From: Aquibacillus rhizosphaerae
GTDB taxonomy: Bacteria; Bacillota; Bacilli; Bacillales; Amphibacillaceae
Length of the DNA: 64,000 nt
Direction: 5' to 3'
Assembly (NCBI RefSeq): GCF_030282825.1
Contig: NZ_JASTZU010000018.1
Location: 248,001 to 312,000 of the forward strand
Part shown: in pieces, positions 25,774 to 33,868 of the stretch
Layout: every line of letters begins with the position of its first letter
Numbering within the stretch: the first letter of the stretch is position 1
Made by a program: the position numbers and the translations under genes
Notes under the pieces: generated by a model
What the model saw: only the letters and a program-made list of their open reading frames with translations
What the model was told of the DNA's origin: nothing
The model's database searches: none

Positions 25774-27009
25774 CTAAGTCGTCGCACCCAGACCTGGAAC
25801 CCCTGGTTGCTGTTCCTTTGTCCAGGTACTTTTAGCAGGAATTTTTGAATAATCTGCGCGATACGCATATTTTTCTGCAATTTTAGTCACTTCCTGTAAT
25901 AACCCTTCATTAAGTGTGATAGGTTCTAATCCTTTTGACAAAAACAAATTATTTTCAACATTTAGCTCATTTTCAATAGCTTCCTTACGTGGATTTGAAA
26001 CATAAGCTATTTCACCACCAGTAATTTTACTAATGAGTGTAGCTAAATCGTTAACGCGATGCGTTTCTGTCATCTGGTTAAAAATCATCACCCGCTCTTC
26101 ACGTGCTGGAGGATTTTCAATGGCTAACTGAATACATCGAACCGTATCTTGTATATGTATAAAAGCCCTTGTTTGACCACCTGTGCCATGAACCGTTATA
26201 GGATGTCCCACTGCGGCTTGCATTAAAAATCGATTTAAAACTGTGCCGTAATCACCATCATAATCGAACCGATTAATTAGCCGTTCGTCGCGTTTTGTTT
26301 CTTCTGTATTTGTGCCCCAAACGATTCCTTGGTGAAGGTCTGTAATCCTAACATTATCATTTTTATTATAATATTGAAAAAGTAACTGATCTTGTGACTT
26401 TGTCATATGGTAAACAGAACCTGGGTTCGTCGGGTAAAGAATTTGTTGGTCCATACTCTCTCCAGCTTCTGTTTCTACTTTAACATTCAGATATCCCTCG
26501 GGAATCTTCATGCCAGCCGTTCCATACCCATAGACTCCCATCGTTCCTAAGTGGACTAAATGAATATCTAATCCAGAATCTACTATTGCGCATAGAAGGT
26601 TATGGGTTGCATTTAAATTATTGTTAACGGTATATCGTTTATGTTTAGGAGACTTCATAGAATATGGAGCTGAGCGTTGCTCCGCAAAGTGTATAACTGC
26701 ATCAGGCTTTTCATTACTTAATACGTTAAGTAATGCATCATAATCATTCGCTATATCTATATTATAGAATCCTATTTGTTTCCCTGTAATTTCTTCCCAA
26801 ACATTTAACCTCGTACCAATAGGCTGAATAGGAGTTAATGATTCTGCTTCCAGTTCATTATCAATATTACGACGTGACAAATTGTCTATAATGACTACTT
26901 CATGCCCTAAATTAGATAAATGCAGACTCGTAGGCCAACCGCAAAAGCCATCCCCACCTAATATAACTATTTTTTTGTATGGATTTATATCCTTATTTTT
27001 AAAAATCAA
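25774..27009 (-). CDS. sqdB: UDP-sulfoquinovose synthase
   Basis: A protein of about 411 residues of the SQD1/SqdB family, an SDR enzyme that makes UDP-sulfoquinovose from UDP-glucose and sulfite. Motifs match the plant and bacterial enzymes along the whole length: VILGGDGFCGWPTSLHLSN (NAD site), VVIIDNLSRR, LESLTPIQPI-like ESLTPI, VIHFAEQRSAPYSM, HLGTMGVYG with the catalytic threonine, SVYHMTKSQD with Tyr and Lys, DLHQGIVWG, NRFDYDGDYGTVLNRF and GTGGQTRAFIHI. The start is TTG at 27007-27009, five bases after AAAGGGTGG; the GTG at 27018 overlaps that site. SQDG is known mainly from phototrophs and a few other bacteria, so this operon is unusual in a Firmicute. Confidence 0.92.
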   Translation of the reverse strand: MIFKNKDINPYKKIVILGGDGFCGWPTSLHLSNLGHEVVIIDNLSRRNIDNELEAESLTPIQPIGTRLNVWEEITGKQIGFYNIDIANDYDALLNVLSNEKPDAVIHFAEQRSAPYSMKSPKHKRYTVNNNLNATHNLLCAIVDSGLDIHLVHLGTMGVYGYGTAGMKIPEGYLNVKVETEAGESMDQQILYPTNPGSVYHMTKSQDQLLFQYYNKNDNVRITDLHQGIVWGTNTEETKRDERLINRFDYDGDYGTVLNRFLMQAAVGHPITVHGTGGQTRAFIHIQDTVRCIQLAIENPPAREERVMIFNQMTETHRVNDLATLISKITGGEIAYVSNPRKEAIENELNVENNLFLSKGLEPITLNEGLLQEVTKIAEKYAYRADYSKIPAKSTWTKEQQPGVPGLGATT

Positions 27010-27068
27010 TGTTACCACCCTTTATCATTTGTTTTCGATTACAGACGAAGGTCTAGGTATTTAATAAA

Positions 27069-27087
27069 ACTTTACCTTTAGTAAAGT
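27069..27087. promoter_or_regulatory. Palindrome upstream of sqdB, possible operator
   Basis: ACTTTAC (27069-27075), 5 bases, GTAAAGT (27081-27087). It lies about 60-80 bases upstream of the sqdB start, in promoter range, with no U-tract. The binding protein is unknown. Confidence 0.4.
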
Positions 27088-27415
27088 ATAACTGTCCTAT
27101 TTCTAAAAAAACAGTAATAACTAGTTTTAACATCTATTTGCTAGAATTAGCTTATTAGGAGTTGCTTATCCGACCAACTGTTCAAGCACTTTTCTATGGT
27201 AAATATGTTAGATCCTTGTTAATATCTTATTCATGATTATATCGTGTTATATCTCGGATATCTTATTCGGCATAATAAATTATATAAAAACTGAGACAAT
27301 TTCATTATTTTCTAATTCAGTCCTATACAACAATATAGTTTTAGAAGTTTCTATCCAACTCAATATTGTTGTAAGCGATGATTAAATTGCTATTATGAAA
27401 ATTATTAAACTAAAA

Positions 27416-27452
27416 AACAAATGCAACTAATTATAGGATGCATTTGTTTTTT
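27416..27452. terminator. Terminator-like hairpin without an obvious gene
   Basis: AACAAATGCA and TGCATTTGTT with A-run before and TTTTTT after; bidirectional in form. Confidence 0.6.
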
Positions 27453-27536
27453 CGCGTTATATTTTTCCAAATAAATGACTATGTGCAATAGTGCCCCTTC
27501 GTCTATGATGAAAGATTTAATTAGTCAAAAGAACAA

Positions 27537-27563
27537 AAAACGCCAAACAATTGGCGTTTTTAT
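27537..27563 (-). terminator. Terminator of the small helical gene at 27580
   Basis: AAAAACGCCAA and TTGGCGTTTTT separated by four bases, directly downstream of the stop at 27580. Confidence 0.85.
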
Positions 27564-27579
27564 TCATTATTTATTACGT

Positions 27580-27750
27580 TTATTTTTTTTTATTTGTATC
27601 TTGTCCAGCATTTTCAATCGCCTCAGCTGTTGCATCTACTGCACTCATTGCAGCATCTTCTGTTGTTTCTAATGCACTATGAACAGTGTGAAATGCAGCA
27701 CCCGCGGTGTCTTTTATGTTTTCAGCAGTTTTATTGTTTTTATTTGTCAT
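27580..27750 (-). CDS. Small alanine-rich helical protein, 56 residues
   Basis: The ATG at 27748-27750 follows TAGGAGGTGGAACC. The product (MTNKNNKTAENIKDTAGAAF, then repeated DAT-EAI-NAG motifs, ending DTNKKK) is hydrophilic and predicted all-helical with an 11-residue-like rhythm of A, D, E and T, like LEA- or YtxH-type stress proteins. No membrane segment. It has its own terminator. The LEA-like description is inference from composition. Confidence 0.6.
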   Translation of the reverse strand: MTNKNNKTAENIKDTAGAAFHTVHSALETTEDAAMSAVDATAEAIENAGQDTNKKK

Positions 27751-27846
27751 ATGGTTCCACCTCCTAAACAACTATAGGATGTGGATGTTCACTTTTAATT
27801 ATTCAAAGCCTTTTCTCCCTTGGTGGAACACTTTATTATCTTTAAA

Positions 27847-29322
27847 TCAAGTACCACAGAAAGTTTGATAAGGGCGATTAGATGGTTGAGGAAGTTTCGC
27901 ATAGTCATCTTGTTCGGATGAATACGCAAAAGGTTTCGAAAGTGCATGTAGTAGCTTCTCCATCACTCGATAGTCTCCGCCTTCTACCGCTGCTTCTAAT
28001 GCCTCTTCTACTCGGTGGTTTCTTGGGATTATCGCAGGGTTTACACTTTTCATTAACTCCTGTGATTCACGTTTTGATTCCTTCTGTTTATCGATACGTG
28101 CTAACCATTTCTCTTCCCATTTTTTAAATTCACTTGTACCGAACAGGTCTAAACCTTCATATTTTTCAAGCGTTAACGCTCGAAAAGTATTCGTGTAATC
28201 TGACTGGTTTGTGTGCATCATATTCAAAAGGTTTTTAACTAGAATTTCATCTTCTTTTTCTTCGTTAAATATTCCGAGTTTTGCTCTCATTCCTGCTAAC
28301 CAATGCGCATGATATAATTCCATATAATTTTTAATTTCATCCTGGGCGATTTCGACCGCTTTGTCTTGATTCTCATCTAGTAACGGTAATAATGTTTCGG
28401 CAAATCGCGCGAGATTCCATCCTCCAATAGGTGGTTGATTCCCATATGCATAGCGACCTTGCCTATCAATAGAGCTAAAAACTGTTGCTGGATCATACTC
28501 GTCCATAAAAGCACATGGTCCATAATCGATTGTCTCACCACTTATTGTCATGTTATCCGTGTTCATTACTCCATGGATAAAGCCAACTAGTTGCCATTTC
28601 GCAATCAGTTCTGCTTGGCGCTTGATTACTTCTTGGAGTAGTGAAAGATAGCGATCCTGATTAGCTTCAATTTCTGGATAATGGCGATTTATTGTATAAT
28701 CAACTAATGCTTTTACATCTTCCTCTTCACCCCATTTTGCTGCGTACTCAAAGGTACCAACACGAAGGTGACTAGCAGCAACACGTGTTAGAATTGCACC
28801 TGGAAGGTCGGTTTCACGTATTACTTGTTCCCCTGTAGTAACGACAGCTAGGCTTCGCGTAGTGGGAATACCGAGAGCATGCATGGCTTCACTCATAATG
28901 TGTTCCCGAAGCATCGGACCAATAGAAGCTCGCCCATCACCCCCTCGAGAGTATGGCGTCCGTCCTGATCCTTTTAGTTGAATATCAACACGTTGTTTTT
29001 CTGGGGTGATTTGTTCCCCGAGCAGTATTGCTCGTCCATCACCAAGCATTGTAAAATGACCAAATTGATGACCTGCATATGCTTGCGCAATGGGAGATGC
29101 ACCTGGAGGAATCTTATTTCCTGCAAAGATATCCACCCCTACATCGCTCTGCAATTCTTTTTCATTTAAACCTAATGATGTTGCTAACTGATGATTAAAA
29201 ACAATTAATTTCGGCGCACTTACTGGGTTTGGATTTTGACTAGAAAAGAAAGTTTCCGGCAGTCGAGTATAACTATTATCTAAGTTCCATCCTGGTTCTA
29301 ACGTTCCATTGCTTTTTGTCAT
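27847..29322 (-). CDS. selO: SelO/YdiU-type protein adenylyltransferase
   Basis: A 491-residue pseudokinase-fold enzyme of the SelO family, which transfers AMP from ATP to Ser, Thr or Tyr of target proteins, in bacteria linked to redox control. Motifs are [59 protein letters not shown] and [15 protein letters not shown]. The protein ends PYQTFCGT, with cysteine in the C-terminal position held by selenocysteine in animal SelO. The ATG at 29320-29322 follows AGAAGGGAGAT. Length is normal. It lies divergently from the DUF2161 gene. Confidence 0.92.
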   Translation of the reverse strand: MTKSNGTLEPGWNLDNSYTRLPETFFSSQNPNPVSAPKLIVFNHQLATSLGLNEKELQSDVGVDIFAGNKIPPGASPIAQAYAGHQFGHFTMLGDGRAILLGEQITPEKQRVDIQLKGSGRTPYSRGGDGRASIGPMLREHIMSEAMHALGIPTTRSLAVVTTGEQVIRETDLPGAILTRVAASHLRVGTFEYAAKWGEEEDVKALVDYTINRHYPEIEANQDRYLSLLQEVIKRQAELIAKWQLVGFIHGVMNTDNMTISGETIDYGPCAFMDEYDPATVFSSIDRQGRYAYGNQPPIGGWNLARFAETLLPLLDENQDKAVEIAQDEIKNYMELYHAHWLAGMRAKLGIFNEEKEDEILVKNLLNMMHTNQSDYTNTFRALTLEKYEGLDLFGTSEFKKWEEKWLARIDKQKESKRESQELMKSVNPAIIPRNHRVEEALEAAVEGGDYRVMEKLLHALSKPFAYSSEQDDYAKLPQPSNRPYQTFCGT

Positions 29323-29598
29323 GGTATCTCCCTTCTCTTTACATACATTTATATTCAAGGTCCTATGATATTGTATTTCCTATATTAACATAACAAACGC
29401 TTTTTTAGCTTCCGCTGTTCCTAGTTATTTATTCAGTTACTATGGGAACAAGTTGCTTGTCCCGCAAAGGAAAGCGAAACAAAACACTATCATTTTTCTC
29501 AAATATATAGGAAAATACGATGGGATTATTCCGTAAACGTGTATTTATGATAAAATTAAAATTGTAATAGTTTTTAAATTGGACGGTGCTCACTACAT

Positions 29599-30324
29599 AT
29601 GAAAGAAACAAAAAAGCTTCAGGAATCAGATTTATACAAACCTATTCAGTCCCATTTTTTAAAAGAAGGTTATGAAGTCTATGGAGAAGTAAAAGACTGC
29701 GATATGGCAGCCATAAAAGATGATGAGCTAATACTCATTGAGCTCAAACTTAATTTGAGTGTGGACCTTCTCATACAAGCGACGAATAGACAAAGATTAT
29801 CAGAACTTGTGTACATTGCGATACCAAGACCAAAAAAATATAACCCCCGTTCTAAACGGTGGAGGAATATTTGTCAATTAGTAAGAAGGTTAGAGTTAGG
29901 CCTAATTCTTATATCATTTTCAGGAAATCGCAAAAAACTAGAATTTATCTTTGATCCAACTCCATTTAACCGTAAGAAAAGCATGGCTCAAAATAAGCGT
30001 AAACGCCAAGAAATACTTAAGGAGATTGATGGACGAAGCCAAGATTTTAATATTGGTGGTTCAAGTAGAACACAGATTATGACCGCATATAGAGAAAACT
30101 GTATCCAAATCGCTTGTTATCTTGAAAAAGTTGGAGAACTATCACCTAAGGCATTAATTCAAATGGGAACTGGTAAAAAGACTTCTTCCATTTTAATTAA
30201 AAATTATTACGGATGGTTTGTTCGTGTTCGAAGAGGAATTTATGTCCTTAGTGACAAAGGAAGAATAGAAATGAAGCAATATCCAGATCTGATAAACTAC
30301 TATAAAAATTTAATAAGGACATAG
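29599..30324 (+). CDS. DUF2161 protein with PD-(D/E)XK nuclease-like domain
   Basis: A 241-residue soluble protein. The N-terminal half has the arrangement of a PD-(D/E)XK phosphodiesterase fold: GEVKDCDMAAIKDDELILIE followed by LKLN, giving D...ExK, preceded by a helix and followed by DLLIQATNRQRLSELVYIAI. This fits DUF2161 (COG5482), proteins predicted as nucleases but not characterised. The C-terminal part (about 160-241) is basic and helical, with YYGWFVRVRRGIYVLSDKG resembling a winged helix. The start has a weak site, GGACGGTG. It stands alone and is followed by a poor terminator at about 30324-30351. Confidence 0.75.
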   Translation: MKETKKLQESDLYKPIQSHFLKEGYEVYGEVKDCDMAAIKDDELILIELKLNLSVDLLIQATNRQRLSELVYIAIPRPKKYNPRSKRWRNICQLVRRLELGLILISFSGNRKKLEFIFDPTPFNRKKSMAQNKRKRQEILKEIDGRSQDFNIGGSSRTQIMTAYRENCIQIACYLEKVGELSPKALIQMGTGKKTSSILIKNYYGWFVRVRRGIYVLSDKGRIEMKQYPDLINYYKNLIRT

Positions 30325-30351
30325 GGGCAGATTCTGCCTTTCTTGTCCCTC
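30324..30351 (+). terminator. Possible weak terminator after the DUF2161 gene
   Basis: GGCAGA-T-TCTGCC (30326-30338) followed by TTTCTT, inside an outer imperfect pair AGGGG / TCCCT. Short stem, so uncertain. Confidence 0.4.
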
Positions 30352-30354
30352 TAC

Positions 30355-30598
30355 TGTTTACATGAGTATTATTATCGTTTTTCATCGCTAATAACAATTG
30401 CATACGTTAACCAACCAGTTATTGTTCGGTTCAATGCAGACTTAAGTGACAAGGGCATGCAATATATTTGGGTACTTGTATCATGGGTTGTTCTGTGTCA
30501 TTGTTGAATTCGTAAACGTTAACCACATTTTCCATGAGAAGCGCAGAATAAAAAAGAACACGAAAAAATTAAATGAAAAACCTAATAGATTTAAGCTA
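30355..30598 (+). pseudogene. Probable decayed membrane-protein gene fragment
   Basis: One frame reads RFSSLITIAYVNQPVIVRFN, then ADLSDKGMQYIWVLVSWVVL, and after a shift near 30500 another frame reads VIVEFVNVNHIFHEKRRIKK to a stop at about 30598. Together these look like two hydrophobic segments and a basic tail of a small membrane protein. There is no start with a ribosome binding site. I do not recognise the family, and the reading depends on one assumed frameshift, so confidence is low. The rest of the 428-base gap (30325-30752) shows nothing else. Confidence 0.35.
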
Positions 30599-30752
30599 AT
30601 ATAGTGACTAACATGATAGGTAAACCAATGTGCAGGAAATCAATAAAAATCGGAATCTTTTTTGAAAATATTACTATCAACTAGTTTTTTAAACGTATAT
30701 ACCAATGAAATGCAGTGAAATTATAAATTTAGCAATCCTCTTATTTTACCTT

Positions 30753-31052
30753 TTAGCTAAATAAATAACCTAGTATGAATGGTAATATGATAAGTAATGA
30801 AGAAAGAAGAATTAGTGTAAACGAAACTTTTTTGTGTAATTTATACCTACCTTTACCACTATACCAACCAGAGAATTGCAACTTATTTCTATATAGAACA
30901 AAAAGTAAAATAAAAATCGCTAATGCACCAAGCCACGTATATGTTTCTGTAGCACCATTGATTGTATATAAGTTGCCAATAATAGCCCAGCATATGCTAC
31001 CAAGAATACCAAAAACAATAATGATTCGCAGTATTTCTAGCAATGTTCGCAT
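30753..31052 (-). CDS. Small membrane protein, 99 residues
   Basis: Three hydrophobic helices: about 4-28 (ILRIIIVFGILGSICWAIIG), 38-55 (YTWLGALAIFILLFVLY), and 75-98 (TLILLSSLLIILPFILGYLF). The loop before the third helix is basic (RYKLHKK). The ATG follows TAGGAGGATTTAGA. Function and family not recognised. Confidence 0.65.
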   Translation of the reverse strand: MRTLLEILRIIIVFGILGSICWAIIGNLYTINGATETYTWLGALAIFILLFVLYRNKLQFSGWYSGKGRYKLHKKVSFTLILLSSLLIILPFILGYLFS

Positions 31053-31120
31053 TCTAAATCCTCCTATTTTACAGGTGTATCTATAGAAATAATAAATGGA
31101 ATCTTTAAGAATGTAGGCTA

Positions 31121-31336
31121 CTAATCACAACCACACTCGTATTCCATAAATATAAATGTTTTATATAATTTAATATCATTAAAATCTCTTGTGACAGATT
31201 CATAAACTTTAATTAATGGAGCAATGTCTCTTTTGGCAAAATTACTTAATTGCTCATCTAGTTTACTAAATGATTCTATAAAATAATGGTTCATTTCTTC
31301 ATATATATTATTGTGTTCACAAACGTCATACGTCAC
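31121..31336 (-). CDS. Small hypothetical protein, 71 residues, doubtful start
   Basis: A soluble helical product, MTYDVCEHNNIYEEMNHYFI then SFSKLDEQLSNFAKRDIAPL, ending MEYECGCD with cysteines. No ribosome binding site precedes the ATG at 31334-31336. The frame stays open for about 17 codons upstream (YPFKYKFTKFYLAV) without a better start, so this may be the end of a gene that has lost its beginning. Not recognised. Confidence 0.4.
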   Translation of the reverse strand: MTYDVCEHNNIYEEMNHYFIESFSKLDEQLSNFAKRDIAPLIKVYESVTRDFNDIKLYKTFIFMEYECGCD

Positions 31337-31421
31337 TGCAAGATAAAATTTTGTGAATTTATACTTAAACGGGTAGATATTTCAAGAAACAATTAGTTTA
31401 TTATGGCACAGGGGGATAATA

Positions 31422-31832
31422 ATGAAAAAATTATTACAAAATGAATGGTTTAGGAAATATGGATTCTTTGTATCAGGTCTTCTATTGTTATTTATTGGCT
31501 TACTTTTAATTGTTGATGGGAAGACTAGTCTCCCTTATAGAATTTCTTTTATAATCATTGCTATTTGTGGAGCTATACAGGTAATTGCAACCTTCATAAG
31601 TGATAAATGGAAAAATACAGAAAATCTTATAAAATATTCGTTTATTGGCAGTGGATACGTGTTGATGGGAAGTGCTATCTGGGAACATCTAGTACATGGG
31701 ATAATTAAAGTTCCCATTTGGGGATTGGTGACGATTTACTTTTTTTTCATAGTAGGCTTTTTTACAGGAATCGCTACGGTAATAGACCGGATTAAAGGAA
31801 TAAAAAGTAGGAATAGTACTAACTATGGGTGA
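31422..31832 (+). CDS. Four-helix membrane protein of unknown function
   Basis: A 136-residue protein with four hydrophobic helices: about 13-33 (GFFVSGLLLLFIGLLLIVDG), 41-62 (ISFIIIAICGAIQVIATFIS), 71-92 and 97-118 (IWGLVTIYFFFIVGFFTGIA). Short basic ends. The ATG follows ACAGGGGGATAATA. An inverted repeat TAGGTAAGAGT / ACcCTTACCTA follows at about 31839-31877 but has no U-tract. Not recognised. Confidence 0.65.
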   Translation: MKKLLQNEWFRKYGFFVSGLLLLFIGLLLIVDGKTSLPYRISFIIIAICGAIQVIATFISDKWKNTENLIKYSFIGSGYVLMGSAIWEHLVHGIIKVPIWGLVTIYFFFIVGFFTGIATVIDRIKGIKSRNSTNYG

Positions 31833-31953
31833 AATTAATAGGTAAGAGTCTGATACAGTACCAAACCCTTACCTAACATGTTGCTTATAAATTAATCTGT
31901 TCAAACTATATGGTAGTATCTGTTTTATGTCTCATTCATTACCTCAGTAAAGA

Positions 31954-32496
31954 CTATTTAGTTTGTTCTAAACTTTTCTGGAGAGTAACCATTTCCTCAG
32001 CAAATAATTTATAGCGTTCCAATACATCATTATCAATGATTTCATTTTCATCACTAAAGGAATCATTTTGAATAAAAACATTAATCGTAGGTACCAACCC
32101 TTTTAAATATGTAAGGATGGGCTTTAATTGATATTCAGATACCAGAAAATGTTTTTCAATCTCCCCTGTTGTTACGATACCGGTTACTTTACGTTTAAAA
32201 GCATCTACAGGTAAATGATCTAGTAAATTTTTTAATGCACCAGAAATCGATGCTTGATAAATCGGCGAACCAATCACTAAAAAATCAGCTGATAGTACTT
32301 TGTTTACAACGTTAAAAGTATCTTCATTATAGTAAGCTAATGGGTCACCATTAACAAATTCCACTTCAAAGTCTCTTAAATCAATTAATTCTGTTTGAAT
32401 ATTAGCGTCGAGAGCTTCTATTGCTACTAAAGCATTATGAACAGCTACGTTTGTCTTCCAACCCGCTAATGATCCTGAAATTCCTACAAGCTTCAT
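31954..32496 (-). CDS. NADPH-dependent FMN reductase family protein
   Basis: A 180-residue flavodoxin-fold protein. It begins MKLVGISGSLAGWKTNVAVH, where GSxxGxKTN binds the FMN phosphate, and has LSADFLVIGSPIYQASISGA followed by LKNLLDHLPVD, the core of the SsuE/azoreductase-type family. It reduces FMN or small acceptors with NAD(P)H; the partner is unknown. SsuE supplies FMNH2 to sulfonate monooxygenases, but no ssuD is nearby. The ATG follows CAGGAGGGTCCAACT. Confidence 0.8.
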   Translation of the reverse strand: MKLVGISGSLAGWKTNVAVHNALVAIEALDANIQTELIDLRDFEVEFVNGDPLAYYNEDTFNVVNKVLSADFLVIGSPIYQASISGALKNLLDHLPVDAFKRKVTGIVTTGEIEKHFLVSEYQLKPILTYLKGLVPTINVFIQNDSFSDENEIIDNDVLERYKLFAEEMVTLQKSLEQTK

Positions 32497-32672
32497 AGTT
32501 GGACCCTCCTGTTTCTACTCTGGTGTTGCTCACTCTAAAGTTAATAATAAACATAACTTTCTACTATCTTAACATTATTATGTTATTGGCAGAAATTCAA
32601 GAATTAAAGATTTTATTTGCTTCAATTGCTTTTTTTACATGAATAAAATGCCATGTTTTCACTTAAGACTGT

Positions 32673-33170
32673 TCAACTATTTCCTAATTTTATATTGATT
32701 GCATTTTTAAGTAAATTCTGTAGAACTGCCGAAAAAAGTGCAATCATACCTGAAGAAAAAGTTATAATTAATCCGATAATCAAAATTCCTGGATTGGCAG
32801 CATTGAGTGATAAAAGCGTGATGAACCCAGCTACATACATGCAACTTATTATGGTTGCACAGTACTTTATATATTTTAAAGCCTTTACAGTTAATTCAGA
32901 AAAAGCAGTACCTTTATCAATATAACTTAACATTCTGAAAGCCTGATATAATGCATAGAAAAATGGTATGGCTGTCAAATACAAACCGATTAACAGAAGA
33001 TATTGTAAATAAGCAAACGCTGGGTACATCCTTGCAAATAAATCTGCTTGCCAAGGTAACCAATAAATACATAAAGCGAGTACAGTGATACCTGTAATAA
33101 AAAGCGACATCTTTAATAAGAGTGTTTTCCCTTGTTCTGCTACTTTTAACAGAAGAATTTTTTGATTCAA
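32673..33170 (-). CDS. DUF2975 membrane protein
   Basis: A protein of about 165 residues with four membrane helices (about 20-40, 52-76, 105-128, 134-155). The spacing and the segment YALYQAFRMLSYIDKGTAFS then LTVKALKYIKYCA fit DUF2975. In Firmicutes such genes are normally followed by a small Cro/CI-like helix-turn-helix gene (YozG type); none is found downstream here, so the pair is incomplete. The start is TTG at 33168-33170, seven bases after AGAGGTG. Confidence 0.75.
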   Translation of the reverse strand: MNQKILLLKVAEQGKTLLLKMSLFITGITVLALCIYWLPWQADLFARMYPAFAYLQYLLLIGLYLTAIPFFYALYQAFRMLSYIDKGTAFSELTVKALKYIKYCATIISCMYVAGFITLLSLNAANPGILIIGLIITFSSGMIALFSAVLQNLLKNAINIKLGNS

Positions 33171-33438
33171 AAAAAGCACCTCTTTTCGTTATCTATTATA
33201 TAAGTTTAATCTATATTTTATCGATAATTAATAAATAATTGTTAAATTTAATATAATATTATTGTTTAAATGGATGAGTTACTAAGTTCTAAGGTTATCT
33301 GTGACAATGATATTCTGACAAGCGCTTCACTATAAATCACGATACGTTAGTGCAAGAATAAAAAAGAAAGTTAGTCTTGTGTAGACAAATTTTATACAGA
33401 AGTCGCTAGCACTACTACGAATACGAGGAGTGGAAAGC

Positions 33439-33847
33439 ATGAAACAAAATCAACTTGAAAAAATCAAAAATGAACAAGGCTTTATTGCAGCACTTGATCA
33501 AAGTGGTGGCAGTACACCAAACGCGTTGGAGTTATATGTGTTTCAGAGGATTCTTATGCAAGTGAAGAGGAAATGTTTGACCTCGTTCATGCAATGAGAA
33601 CACGAATAATTACATCTCCTAGCTTTGACTCTAATTATATTCTTGGTGCTATTCTTTTGAACAAACAATGGATAGTAAAATTGGGAATCTTTATACGGCA
33701 GATTATTTATGGCAAAAGGAAGGAATTGTTCCATTTTTAAAAGTCTACAAAGGTTTAGCAGACTTAGAAGATGGTGTTCAATTAATGAAGCCCAATCCTG
33801 GCTTAGCAGCTTTATTAGAAAGACCCGTTATTAAAATCAGAGAATGA
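33439..33847 (+). pseudogene. fda: Truncated and frameshifted class I fructose-bisphosphate aldolase
   Basis: The start is well formed (GAGGAGTGGAAAGC ATG) and the first frame reads [20 protein letters not shown] then [13 protein letters not shown], as in Staphylococcus class I aldolase. One lost base after TAT at about 33537 shifts to [20 protein letters not shown] and [14 protein letters not shown] second lost base near 33655 shifts to [20 protein letters not shown], then [18 protein letters not shown], ending at TGA 33845-33847. Only about 136 of some 295 residues remain, so the Schiff-base lysine half is missing. With two frameshifts and a truncation it cannot be active. Confidence 0.9.
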
Positions 33848-33868
33848 ATCCATTCTCTGCTGAAATAA

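Larger units (their letters stand above)
27010..27579. other. Intergenic region upstream of sqdB
   Basis: About 570 bases. It holds the sqdB promoter region with the palindrome at 27069-27087, an inverted repeat ACAACAATAT / ATATTGTTGT (27327-27372), and two terminator hairpins (27416-27452 and 27537-27563). The first hairpin has no recognisable gene ending at it, so a short RNA or a lost gene may lie at about 27380-27415. No ORF supported. Confidence 0.45.

Noticed and set aside
33310-33340. cre-like sequence TGACAAGCGCTTCA upstream of the fda pseudogene
   Set aside because: The CG core is shifted relative to the consensus, and three or more positions mismatch.
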